Source: Polymorphobacter_B sp038225475 (GTDB lineage: Bacteria; Pseudomonadota; Alphaproteobacteria; Sphingomonadales; Sphingomonadaceae). From it: a stretch of 64,000 nucleotides of DNA. The notes below the pieces were generated by a model. It was not told the DNA's origin and did not search any database. It saw only the letters and a list, made by a program, of their open reading frames with translations. The stretch spans positions 62,001 to 126,000 of the forward strand of contig JBBRRA010000007.1 in NCBI GenBank assembly GCA_038225475.1, in the 5' to 3' direction. Positions 46,467 through 55,173 of this stretch are shown here, piece after piece. Positions within the stretch are counted from its first letter, which is position 1, and every line of letters starts with the position of its first letter. A program made the translations under genes and the position numbers.

Positions 46467-46876
46467 TGATTCGCCTCCTATTTCGGGTCTCATTTATCTA
46501 TATGCTTGCTGGATATGCATTGCCGCTATGCGCCGAGCGCGCTCGGTCTCTAGAAAGCATTAACGTCGCATATTATGGCTCAGTTTCAGAAAGCTACGCC
46601 GGAGTATCTGAGGCCGCATTGATTAGTCTACCTTGCCGATATACTATCAACCGTAAGAATTTTTTGAAGTTACTTGAAGAAGCCTCAACAAGTAATTCTA
46701 TGGACCGGCGTGATGTACGGGCTGCGATCTACATATCTAATAGAAAGGTTGTAATTGTCGATAAGGCTGGAGTGTTATTTTGGAATGCGAGATATATTAA
46801 AATTCAGTGGCGCGTATTTGAAAGACTACTAGTCACCAAAGATCAAAGTACATGTTTCCCGGCGGTAGTTCGGTAG
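46466..46876 (+). CDS. Secreted small protein, candidate immunity protein
   Basis: A 136-residue product not recognised as a named family. It has a Sec signal peptide (LLFRVSFIYMLAGYALPLCA, cleavage near residue 23) and a mature part of about 113 residues with a mixed alpha/beta look. Its ATG overlaps the stop of the metallopeptidase fragment by one base, the tight coupling usual for toxin/immunity pairs. The sequence is far more AT-rich than the rest of the window, a sign of recent transfer. Immunity to the M91-like tip is inferred from position only; most known immunity proteins to cytosolic toxins lack a signal peptide, which argues for caution. Confidence 0.55.
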   Translation: MIRLLFRVSFIYMLAGYALPLCAERARSLESINVAYYGSVSESYAGVSEAALISLPCRYTINRKNFLKLLEEASTSNSMDRRDVRAAIYISNRKVVIVDKAGVLFWNARYIKIQWRVFERLLVTKDQSTCFPAVVR

Positions 46877-46980
46877 CTTCTTCAAACATATGTCGGGTAG
46901 AAATTGATAAAGGCCCGTGGGAGTAGATCAACGCAGCTTCGCTCGTTAGGCCGCTTACTCGAACTTGACGTAATCGTCGG

Positions 46981-47232
46981 GCGAGCGTCAGCGACGGCAC
47001 GCTGGCGCGCAGCCTGAGCTACGACGGCCGCGGCAACATGGTCGCCGAAACCCGCACCGTGCCGGGAGTGACCGCGGGCTATAACGCGTACGGCCGGTTG
47101 ACCAGCTATACCCGGCGGACCTACCCGGCGTTTGCGATGGGCTACAACGGCCTCGATCAGCCCTCCGCGGTGACCGCCGGCACCGCGCTCCGCCGGTTCG
47201 TCTATGACGACAGCGGGTGGCTGATCGGCGGA
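46981..47232 (+). pseudogene. Rhs/YD-repeat core fragment
   Basis: An open stretch with no proper start that translates into Rhs repeats: LARSLSYDGRGNMVAETRT, AGYNAYGRLTSYTRR, MGYNGLDQPSAVTAGTALRR and FVYDDSGWLIGG. The YDxxGN and YNxxGRL pattern is that of the YD repeats forming the Rhs cocoon. A TGA at 46966-46968 lies in frame upstream and homology breaks off after GWLIG, the point where a conserved core would continue. High GC returns here, in contrast to the AT-rich segment before it. It is a decayed core piece placed behind a toxin/immunity module, as in orphan Rhs modules. Confidence 0.75.
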
Positions 47233-47313
47233 TGCGTACGGTCGCGACCACGCGAGCGCCCGGGTGATCGGCTTAGCCCCAACGCCGACAGTCGGCTTTC
47301 GAACGCGCGGCTG

Positions 47314-49296
47314 TCAGATCAGATCGCTTAACTCGCGCTCCAATTGCCCAAGCCACGGTGCGTAATTCTGCCATTGATCGAGGCCGTCGCGGTAGATCGG
47401 CTGCCGCACCTGCTCGGCGCTCGGCGTGCGGACGCTGCGGCGATTCTGGTGGAACTCGACGCAGGCCGGTTCGAAATCGAGATTGCAAAAAGCCAAAATG
47501 CGCCGAACGCTGGCCTCGAGATCGTCGATTACATCCTCATGCTGAACGCGCAGCACGCGGCCGGGCAGCGCCGCGTCCCAATGCGCCATGAGCGCAACAT
47601 ACGTTCGGTAATAACGCGTGATATCGTCGATGCTGTAGGCAAACTCCTGGCCTTGGGCGAAAAGCTGTTTGAGGTTGCTGAAGCAGCACGCCATCGGCGC
47701 GCGCCGGGCATCGATAATCCGGGCATTGGGCAGGATGAGATGGATCAGTCCGATATGCCGAAAATTGTTCGGCATCTTGTCGATGAAAAACGGCGTGCCG
47801 GTACGATACGCTTGGGTATCGGCGAGATAGCGTGCGCCCAACGCCGCGCACTCACCGGCGCTCAGGTCGGCAAGGGCACCCGGGTAACGCGGTGCCGCAA
47901 AATCTATCTCGCGCCCATGTAGTTCGTGGACGATCGATTGAATATCGGCGAGTTCCTGCGTCCCTTCGACGTGCGAATGCGACGCAAGGATCTGTTCGAT
48001 CAGCGTCGAGCCCGACCGGGGTAGGCCGACTATGAAGATCGGATCAGGTCGCGGATCGCCCCATCCGGCGCGGTGCGCGAAGAATGCCGGGGTGCAGGTT
48101 GCGATCTGCAACGCGGTATTGGTCTCGAGCACATCGGCGAGATAACCGCTTTCGGCGCGTTTCAGGGCATTACCGCGCGCGTAGTAGGTCCAAGATCCGG
48201 CAAAATCGCGCCGATCTTCGAGCGCTTTGCCGAGCGCGAAACACAGATGATATCGGTCGACTGTCGCGGTTTCCGGAGCCGCCTCGACGCGGCGCATGCG
48301 CGCCATCTCGGCGTCGTCGAACCGGTAGGTTTTGAGGTTGGCGAGGCTCCAATAGGCATCGCCGAAATCGGGGCGCAGGTCGGCGGCGGCACGGTAGGCG
48401 GCGATCGCTTCGTCGCGCCTTCCCACCGTCTTTAGCGCGTGGCCCAGCCAAAGCTGCGTATCGCTCGTCGGGGGCAACTCCGCGAGCAGGCGGCGATAAA
48501 TCGCAATGGCGCGGTCCTGATCGCCGAGTCCGACAGCAGCGGTTGCGCGGAGCATTGCATAGTCGGGATTGTCGGGCTCGCGTTCGAGAAGGTGGTCGAT
48601 CTGATCGCGCGCGGCGGCGTATTTCTGGCGTTTGAGCAGGCAATCGGCGTATTCGTAGCGGGCGCGGTGATGGTCGGGGGCGAGCGCGAGCATCGCGGCG
48701 AAAAGCAGCTCGGCGTCGTCGAACACCTCGCGCGCCACGCCGATCTTGGCGAGCAGCCGCATCGCCTCGGGGTGATCGCCGTGCGTGAGCAGGAACGGGC
48801 GAATGATCGCTTCGGCGGTGCCGAGATCATCGTCGAAGAACAATGCCGTCGCTGCGACGACTTCGGGCGGCAGCGCCGCCAGCGTCGCGACGTGCGTTGC
48901 AGCGCTGGCAGCGTTCGCAGGATCGCCGGTGAGCCGGTACAGGCCCTCCAGCATGCGCCAGCTGAGCGGGAGGGCAGGGTTGATGTGAACCGCCTGCAAC
49001 AGCGCAGCGACGGCGCGCGGCGCGTCCTTCGTCGCGATCCGGCAAAGCCCCGCTTCTTCGTGCCCGCGACTGAAGCCCGGATGCAACGCCGTCAGGCGAT
49101 CGAGGATCGCCAGTGCGGCGTCGATTTGGCCCAGATGCCGCAAGCTACGCGCGGCAATTACGAGGACATCGCGGTTCTCGGGGTACTGATCGACAAGCGG
49201 CAAGGCGCGGGCGCGCACCGTGTTGTGCTCGCCCGCACTTTGCCGCGCGCGAAGATCGGCGACGATTTCTTCGAGCGCTGCGGACGTCGCCGTCAA
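47314..49296 (-). CDS. TPR-containing sulfotransferase family protein
   Basis: A 660-residue two-part protein. Residues 1 to about 370 are TPR-like helical repeats (ALAILDRLTALHPGFSRGHEE, ARDQIDHLLEREPDNPDYAML, AIAAYRAAADLRPDFGDAYWSL). The rest is a sulfotransferase domain with the PAPS 5'-phosphosulfate loop in PIFIVGLPRSGSTLIEQILASH and a 3'-phosphate-binding region near ARRAPMACCFSNLKQLF. No signal peptide is seen, so it is probably cytosolic. It lies 65 bases downstream of a TonB-dependent receptor gene on the same strand, a pairing seen repeatedly in sphingomonads and caulobacters. The sulfated acceptor is unknown. Confidence 0.85.
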   Translation of the reverse strand: MTATSAALEEIVADLRARQSAGEHNTVRARALPLVDQYPENRDVLVIAARSLRHLGQIDAALAILDRLTALHPGFSRGHEEAGLCRIATKDAPRAVAALLQAVHINPALPLSWRMLEGLYRLTGDPANAASAATHVATLAALPPEVVAATALFFDDDLGTAEAIIRPFLLTHGDHPEAMRLLAKIGVAREVFDDAELLFAAMLALAPDHHRARYEYADCLLKRQKYAAARDQIDHLLEREPDNPDYAMLRATAAVGLGDQDRAIAIYRRLLAELPPTSDTQLWLGHALKTVGRRDEAIAAYRAAADLRPDFGDAYWSLANLKTYRFDDAEMARMRRVEAAPETATVDRYHLCFALGKALEDRRDFAGSWTYYARGNALKRAESGYLADVLETNTALQIATCTPAFFAHRAGWGDPRPDPIFIVGLPRSGSTLIEQILASHSHVEGTQELADIQSIVHELHGREIDFAAPRYPGALADLSAGECAALGARYLADTQAYRTGTPFFIDKMPNNFRHIGLIHLILPNARIIDARRAPMACCFSNLKQLFAQGQEFAYSIDDITRYYRTYVALMAHWDAALPGRVLRVQHEDVIDDLEASVRRILAFCNLDFEPACVEFHQNRRSVRTPSAEQVRQPIYRDGLDQWQNYAPWLGQLERELSDLI

Positions 49297-49361
49297 GTCA
49301 TCCTCGCTGGAATGCGGACTGATCCTGACGCCTACGTCCGTCGCAGTTTCGATGCCAGTCC

Positions 49362-52061
49362 TCAGAAGTCGGCACCGACCTTGAGCCCGATGACGCGCGG
49401 GCGCGTCGGAGCTTCGGCGCGGATGAACTGACCCGACGAGGTGAACGTGCTGGCGTTGATGTCGAGCAGGTTGGTGACGTAAATCTCGGCGTGGTAGCGA
49501 TCGGTCGAGATACCGAACGAGGCGTCGATGGTCGTATAGCTCGGGATGCGATACCGCAGAATCGTCGTGCGCGGGATCAGCACGCCGTCGCCCGACGGTG
49601 CGCCGGACAGCACATTATACTGGAACCCGGTATAGTTGACGCCGGCCTGAACGAAGGGGCGATAGCTGCCCTGGTTCCAGTCGTAGCGCACCCGGCCGCT
49701 GCCGTGGAAGTACGGCGACAAAGCGAGCGAACCGCCCAGCGCGCCGAACGGGTTGCCGAACGGCACCGCGCCGACGCCGTTGATATACGAGGTCGTGATC
49801 GGCTTGCCGAAGGTCGCGCTTGTCGGGATGTTGCCGACGAAGCCCGGTGAGCTGGTCTGCGCGCTTTCGTTATACGCGCCCGAACCGTCGATTGTCAGGC
49901 CCTGAATCGGATGGGCGATGAACTGGATTTCGACACCGCGAACGCGGAAGTCCGGGCCGTTGACGTTGAACGCCGAGTTGCCGAGGATCGGCGGGTAGAA
50001 CAGGCCCAGCTGAACCTGCTTCCAATCCTGGTGATAGGCCGAAATGTTGAATTGCAGGCGGCGGTCGAACAGTTGCGTCTTGGCGCCGATCTCGAAGCTG
50101 TTGAGCGTATCCGGGCCGAAGCTGATTTCGCGCTGATACTGCGCAGGGCCCTTGGTGGTGACGCCGTTCACGGTGACGGGCAGCGGTGCGACCTGCTGCG
50201 TCGTGCGGTTGAAGCCGCCCGGGCGGTAGCCCTGCGAGAAGGTGAAATAGGCGATCGATTTGTCGTCGACATGCCATGTGATGTTGGCTCGACTGCGGAA
50301 GCCCTTGTCGACGCGCTTCTGGTCGATCGGCGCGGTCGAGCTTGCGCACTGGCCGTTCGCGACATTCTGGCAGCCGAGATTCGTGAAATAGAGCGTACCC
50401 TGCTCGAAGCCCGAATAGCGGAAATAGCGCGTGCCGGCGCTGATCGTCAGCACCTTTGGGATGATGTCGAAGTCGACCGAACCGAAAACTGCGAACTGCT
50501 TGTAGCCGCGCACCACGTCCTCGCCGAAAGCGGTGGCATCGCCGCGCGTCGACGGGTCGTTCGGTGCAAGGTTCGGCAGCGGGCCGACGTTGGCGATGCA
50601 CGCCGCGCCGCCGGCGAGCGAGGCCGCGAGCCGGACCGGGTCGCACGACGGGATCGATTTGTAGTTGAAGTTCTGGTTGTCGTAGGTCTTGAAATCTTCG
50701 AAGAACACGCCGCCGACTGCGCGAATGCGCCAGTTGTCGGGCGTGCTGATACGGAATTCGTTGGTTACTTCGCGGTTGCGGACGGTATCCTGCCAATATC
50801 CGAGCGCCGAGTAGCACGTCGTCGGCTGACCGGGGTTGCCGAAGCCGCCGTTGGCGCGGACTGTGGCGCCGGCGCACTGGTAATAGGTGCCGCCTCCGGT
50901 GCGCGAATAGTTGCTGTAGTCCTGCTGCTGCGAAATCCGGCGGTCGAGATAGGCGCCGGTGTAGACGACGCTCAGCGGCCCGACCTTGCCGGTCACCGTC
51001 AGCGCGGTATTGGTGTACTTGTCCTTGTCGTAGGTCGGGTTGAAATACGTCGTCTCCAGCTTCTTGAGCGGCTGGAAATTTGATCCGGTCGGGAACTGGA
51101 AGTTCACCCCCTGCGAATCAAGGTTCTGCAGGCTTTCGGTAAGCAGCACGTCCCAGTCGTCGGCGATCTTGAGCGCCGCCGACAGCCGTGCGCCGGTATA
51201 GGTCGTCGAATTGGTGTCGCGACCGGCCACGCGGGTGTTGTCCTCGATCGGTGCGGCCGGGGCGCAGGCGTTGGTGCCGAATGCCGGCAGGCCGTTCGGG
51301 CAGACGTTTTGCGCGTTGGGCTTGATACCGAAATAGAAGTTGCTGAGGTCCGAGTTCGAGCGGGTGAAATTGCTCTGGACGTTATCGATATAGCCGCCGC
51401 GGCGGTCGTTGTAGACCGTCACGCGCAGCGCGAAGCGGTCGGTCACGACCGGGACGTTGAGCGTCGCCGAAACCGACGTGTTCTGAGCACCATGCGCGGT
51501 GAAGCCATAGCCACCGTCGACGCGGCCTTCGAACCGCGTCAGGTTCGGCTTGTTCGTGATGTAACGGACGGCACCGGCTTCGGCACCGCCGCCGAACAGC
51601 GTACCCTGCGGCCCTTCAAGAACTTCGATCCGAGCAAGATCGACCGGATAGATGTCGACGTTGCGACCGGGAAACTGGAGCGCCTGATCGTCGAGATAGA
51701 TCGCGACGTTGGGGAAGGTGCCGATCGTTGCGCTCGACTGGTTGCCGGCGAAACCGGCTGCGAGACCGCGGATGAACACACCACCCTGTCCAGGACCGTT
51801 CGTGGCAATCGTGAGGTTGGGGACGTATTTCACAAGATCGTCGAGGTTGCGGACGTTAAGCTTGTCGAGCGATTCGCCGGTGAACGCCTGAATCGTCGCG
51901 GGGACATCCTGCAGCTTCTCGGTGCGGCGCTGTGCGGTAACGACGATGTCGCTATCGACAGCGATCGCATCGGCTACGGCGGGAACTTCGGCAGCGGTCG
52001 TGGCGCTTGCGCCGAAAACGATAGCCACGACTGCGCACGAAGCGAGAAATTCTTTTTTCAC
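49362..52061 (-). CDS. TonB-dependent outer-membrane receptor
   Basis: An 899-residue outer-membrane transporter driven by TonB. Signal peptide EFLASCAVVAIVFGASATTAA; a TonB-box-like DSDIVVTAQRR; plug domain with LQDVPATIQAFTGESLDKLN, VRNLDDLVKYVPNL and RIEVLEGPQGTLFGGGAEAGAVRYIT; a 22-strand barrel; and a C-terminal strand ending GLKVGADF with the terminal aromatic. Substrate cannot be read from the sequence; such receptors in sphingomonads import glycans, siderophores or aromatic compounds. It probably shares a transcript with the TPR-sulfotransferase downstream and is divergent from a LytTR regulator that may control it. Confidence 0.93.
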   Translation of the reverse strand: MKKEFLASCAVVAIVFGASATTAAEVPAVADAIAVDSDIVVTAQRRTEKLQDVPATIQAFTGESLDKLNVRNLDDLVKYVPNLTIATNGPGQGGVFIRGLAAGFAGNQSSATIGTFPNVAIYLDDQALQFPGRNVDIYPVDLARIEVLEGPQGTLFGGGAEAGAVRYITNKPNLTRFEGRVDGGYGFTAHGAQNTSVSATLNVPVVTDRFALRVTVYNDRRGGYIDNVQSNFTRSNSDLSNFYFGIKPNAQNVCPNGLPAFGTNACAPAAPIEDNTRVAGRDTNSTTYTGARLSAALKIADDWDVLLTESLQNLDSQGVNFQFPTGSNFQPLKKLETTYFNPTYDKDKYTNTALTVTGKVGPLSVVYTGAYLDRRISQQQDYSNYSRTGGGTYYQCAGATVRANGGFGNPGQPTTCYSALGYWQDTVRNREVTNEFRISTPDNWRIRAVGGVFFEDFKTYDNQNFNYKSIPSCDPVRLAASLAGGAACIANVGPLPNLAPNDPSTRGDATAFGEDVVRGYKQFAVFGSVDFDIIPKVLTISAGTRYFRYSGFEQGTLYFTNLGCQNVANGQCASSTAPIDQKRVDKGFRSRANITWHVDDKSIAYFTFSQGYRPGGFNRTTQQVAPLPVTVNGVTTKGPAQYQREISFGPDTLNSFEIGAKTQLFDRRLQFNISAYHQDWKQVQLGLFYPPILGNSAFNVNGPDFRVRGVEIQFIAHPIQGLTIDGSGAYNESAQTSSPGFVGNIPTSATFGKPITTSYINGVGAVPFGNPFGALGGSLALSPYFHGSGRVRYDWNQGSYRPFVQAGVNYTGFQYNVLSGAPSGDGVLIPRTTILRYRIPSYTTIDASFGISTDRYHAEIYVTNLLDINASTFTSSGQFIRAEAPTRPRVIGLKVGADF

Positions 52062-52235
52062 GGATGGCCCCCTCAGGCTGGGTAGTCTGACGTCAAGACA
52101 CGCGACTGAAGCGTTGCCTACGGAGCGGTCGTTACGGGCAACATATTACAGGATGACGACAGCTGCCGAAGGTTCGCGTCGCGGGTTTCGATCGGTCGAT
52201 CGATTTGGCTGCAGTGGCAGCGGTGCAAAGCTCCA

Positions 52236-52268
52236 ACTTATGACCGCACTCATGACTTATGGTCGCAC
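52236..52268. promoter_or_regulatory. 19-bp-spaced direct repeat upstream of LytTR gene
   Basis: ACTTATGACCGCAC (52236-52249) and ACTTATGGTCGCAC (52255-52268) agree at 12 of 14 positions and start 19 bases apart, roughly two helical turns. LytTR-family regulators bind paired direct repeats. The site lies in the 285-base gap between the TonB receptor and the LytTR gene, so it could serve either or both. The remainder of that gap holds no gene I can support. Confidence 0.4.
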
Positions 52269-52346
52269 CGAAAACCAGCCGGTCGCCATTCGGCCCCTGG
52301 ACGGTTAGGCAAGATGGTATTCGGCGGAACGGTCCAGAGCAGGGTG

Positions 52347-53177
52347 ATGAACGAAAGAGCGTCCAGCAGCGGTTCCGGTCGATCCGCGAAGGACTGGCGG
52401 TCGCCGAGTATCATGGCGCTATGGATCGGCGGGTCGGTGCTCCTGTGGGTACTCTACACCGCCGTCTTCATCGAAACTGCCGGCAGCAGCTTGGCGGAGG
52501 CGGTCGGGCTGGGCTTTGCCAATGTGCTGCCGCTCGCGCTGCTGGCGGCCGGGGTGCGCGAGGTGCTTAAAAGCCGCGTCATGCCGCTCCGCGTGCCGGC
52601 GCAGGCGGTCTCGCATGCCCTGCTGGCCGTGGCGTTCGCGACGATCTGGTATGCAACGGTGTTGGTGTTGCTCGCATTCCTGAACGGCGTGCGAGCGGGC
52701 AACTTCAGCGTTCGGGGCTTTGCCGGCCCGGCGTTTACCTGGCAGGTTTTTCAGGGGCTGGTGATGTATGCGCTGACGGCTGCGGTTTGCTACGCGGTGC
52801 GGGGCGGGCGCGAGGCGGCGAACATCGCGTTCGTCGAAGCGCCGCGCCCACTCGAACGCTACCTGACGAAGCGCGGTGACGAACTGCATCCGGTCGAAGT
52901 CGCCGAGATCGTCAGCATCGTCGGCGCTCAGGATTATTCAGAAGTCGCAACCGTCGATGGGCACCGCCATCTGGTTCGCCTGTCGCTCGCCGAATTCGAG
53001 CGCCGCCTCGACCCGACCCGATTTGTCCGCGTGCATCGCTCGGCGATCATCAATCTGGCGCAACTCGATCGGGCGGAACCGGCGGGCGGGGGACGGCTTA
53101 CCGCCCATATGCGGTCGGGCGATTCGGTCGAGGTCAGTCGCGCCGGAGCGCAGCAGCTGCGTTCACGCATGGTCTAA
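52347..53177 (+). CDS. Membrane-anchored LytTR transcription regulator
   Basis: A 276-residue product with four predicted membrane helices in its first half (IMALWIGGSVLLWVLYTAVF, LGFANVLPLALLAAG, ALLAVAFATIWYATVLVLLAF, FQGLVMYALTAAVCYAV) and a C-terminal LytTR DNA-binding domain: LTKRGDELHPVEVAEIVSIV, AQDYSEVATVDGHRHLVRLSL and FVRVHRSAIINLAQL. There is no receiver domain, so the membrane part is probably the sensor. ATG 52347 is preceded by AGGG; ATG 52314 would add 11 residues. It is divergent from the TonB receptor and a likely local regulator. Confidence 0.85.
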   Translation: MNERASSSGSGRSAKDWRSPSIMALWIGGSVLLWVLYTAVFIETAGSSLAEAVGLGFANVLPLALLAAGVREVLKSRVMPLRVPAQAVSHALLAVAFATIWYATVLVLLAFLNGVRAGNFSVRGFAGPAFTWQVFQGLVMYALTAAVCYAVRGGREAANIAFVEAPRPLERYLTKRGDELHPVEVAEIVSIVGAQDYSEVATVDGHRHLVRLSLAEFERRLDPTRFVRVHRSAIINLAQLDRAEPAGGGRLTAHMRSGDSVEVSRAGAQQLRSRMV

Positions 53178-53274
53178 TAAGTTCGTTCGCCGCCTTTTCG
53201 GCGCGCTGGTGGAAAAGTCGTGCGGTGCTTGCTGCGCATCGGCAGCTTTCGTCTCCGGTAAGGAGACCTCCCAG

Positions 53275-54582
53275 ATGTTCACGCGCTACCTCATCCCGAT
53301 CCTCGCGCTCATGGCCGCCCCAAGCCTGGCCCAAACCGTCGAACTGCCTGCCGAAGTCATCGGCGGGGGGCCGGTTCGGGTAATGATCGCCGGGCTTCGG
53401 CCGGGCGCGGCGGCGACCGTCACCGCCGACCGCGTGATGCTGTCGGACGGCGTTCCCGAAGCGTATCGCTCGACGGCGCGCTTTGTTGCGGATCGCCACG
53501 GACGGATCGATCCGGCGACCGCGGCAGCGACGGGGGGAGACTATGCGGGTGTCGATGCTGCCGGCCTGTTCTGGTCGATGCACCCCGAGCCCGCGGTGCC
53601 TGCCGAAGTTGCGCCGGACACGGCGCGGGTCTGCGTCGTCGCTATGGGCGGCGCGCCAACCTGCGCCGTGACGCACTTTCGCGTTGGTGATCGGCGTGTC
53701 GTGAGCGAGCCTGTAGGCGGCTTCCCGGGGGCGATGCTGTATCGGCTACCCGGCCACGACAGGCGTCCGGTGGTCATCGCGCTCGGCGGTTCGGAAGGCG
53801 GATCGTCCTTCGGCCGCGAACTGGGCCCGTGGCTGGCCGGCCAAGGCTATGCCGTGATCGCGCTGCCCTATTATGCGCCGGACTGGAGTGCCGAAAAGCT
53901 GCCGGGCCTGCCGGTGGATTTTGCCGACATCCCGGTCGATCGGCTCGAGCAGGTGCGGGCCTGGATTGCCGATCGGTCCGACCTCGATGGCCGCAGGATC
54001 GGGCTTTACGGGGTGTCGAAGGGCGGCGAGTTCGCGCTTATCGCCGCGTCACGCTTCGATTGGCTGAGCGCGGTCGCCGCCGTGGTGCCATCTGACGTCG
54101 TCTGGGAGGGATGGGGGCCGAACGTCACCAAAGACGATACGCGCTCCTCCTTCTCGTGGCGCGGTCAGCCGCTCCCCTATGTCCCTTATGCGGGCATGCG
54201 CGAAACGATCGCCGCACTCTATCGCGGCGAACCACGCACGCTCCGCACCCCGCACGAGCAGGGCCGCGCGGCCAACCCGGCGCGCGTTGCAGCGGCGACG
54301 ATCCCCATTGAAAAGTTCAAGGGTGCGTTGCTCGTCGCGGGAGGCGAGCTCGATCAAACCTGGCCCTCGGCCGATATGGTCCGCAGCATTGCAGCGCGGC
54401 GCGCGCGTGCGGGCCTGCGAACCGAAGCGCTAACCTTTCCGGGTGCCGGTCACGGCCTTTCCGGCAGCGGCTGGGAGCCGTCGAACTACCCCCGCACGAA
54501 CGGCAACGCGGGGCCGACGGCGCACGGGCAAGCTGCGGTGCGAGCGGCGGTTCTGGCGCTGTTCAAATCAGCGCTGCGATAG
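53275..54582 (+). CDS. Secreted BAAT/acyl-CoA-thioesterase-like alpha/beta hydrolase
   Basis: A 435-residue protein with signal peptide TRYLIPILALMAAPSLAQ. The N-terminal half resembles the BAAT/ACOT beta-sandwich (RVMIAGLRPGAAATVTADRV), the C-terminal half an alpha/beta hydrolase with the nucleophile Ser248 in GLYGVSKGGEFALIAAS, an acid in GGELDQTWPS and His in PGAGHGLSG. The GVSKGxE motif is that of ACOT/BAAT enzymes. As a periplasmic protein its substrate cannot be an ordinary cytosolic acyl-CoA; an ester or amide is more likely. AAGGAG precedes the ATG. It follows the LytTR gene by 97 bases. Confidence 0.8.
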   Translation: MFTRYLIPILALMAAPSLAQTVELPAEVIGGGPVRVMIAGLRPGAAATVTADRVMLSDGVPEAYRSTARFVADRHGRIDPATAAATGGDYAGVDAAGLFWSMHPEPAVPAEVAPDTARVCVVAMGGAPTCAVTHFRVGDRRVVSEPVGGFPGAMLYRLPGHDRRPVVIALGGSEGGSSFGRELGPWLAGQGYAVIALPYYAPDWSAEKLPGLPVDFADIPVDRLEQVRAWIADRSDLDGRRIGLYGVSKGGEFALIAASRFDWLSAVAAVVPSDVVWEGWGPNVTKDDTRSSFSWRGQPLPYVPYAGMRETIAALYRGEPRTLRTPHEQGRAANPARVAAATIPIEKFKGALLVAGGELDQTWPSADMVRSIAARRARAGLRTEALTFPGAGHGLSGSGWEPSNYPRTNGNAGPTAHGQAAVRAAVLALFKSALR

Positions 54583-54641
54583 TGTTGTGGAAATATCGTG
54601 GTCGCGGCGAACGCATGACCGCAGCGTCTGCCGCAGTGCCT

Positions 54642-55103
54642 TCAGTACAATTCGTGCAGGAAATATTGCGTGTCCGCCGTCGTCGGCCCGGAGACGCCGA
54701 TGACGAGCGCATCGTTCAGCCAAGCATAGCGCGGATCGCCGGTTTCGAACCGTACGATCGTTTGCAGCCGATATTCGTCCGCTGCGAGCGACGCGCCACG
54801 ACCAAATCGGGCCATCGCGTCTGCCGTCGCGACCATCGTGCCGTTATAGCTGACGCCGATCAGCGCCCCGTCGTGCGTCTTTAACGGCAGGCGGACGTCG
54901 ACCAGCATCGCTCCGTCGGCGCGGTTGAGCACCCAGTCGGCACCGCCGGGCAGAACCTCGCCCGACAGCCGCTCGCCGGCGAAGTGGCCGCCGCGGACCG
55001 GGGCATTGCGCCGCCGTCCACCCGGCATCACCCCGAAGTCGACGAAGTTCGCCCAGTCGACGTCGACCTTCAGTGTCGTCAGATGCCGCGAGCGCAGGTC
55101 CAT
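54642..55103 (-). CDS. DUF3237 family protein
   Basis: A 153-residue beta-barrel-like protein of the uncharacterised DUF3237 family. Typical pieces are VMPGGRRRNAPVRGGHFAGERLSGEVLPGGADW, DGAMLVDVRLPLKTHDGALIGVSYNG and FETGDPRYAWLNDALVIGVS. No signal peptide. Family members commonly neighbour oxygenases and other catabolic genes. It is divergent from the Rieske oxygenase gene, 70 bases away, suggesting shared regulation and a linked role. Confidence 0.85.
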   Translation of the reverse strand: MDLRSRHLTTLKVDVDWANFVDFGVMPGGRRRNAPVRGGHFAGERLSGEVLPGGADWVLNRADGAMLVDVRLPLKTHDGALIGVSYNGTMVATADAMARFGRGASLAADEYRLQTIVRFETGDPRYAWLNDALVIGVSGPTTADTQYFLHELY

Positions 55104-55173
55104 GATCGTCTCCCTGCCGGCGACGCTAGGCGATTGCCTGTGCGTCGGCTAGCATCGCGGCGGGGAGAGACAC

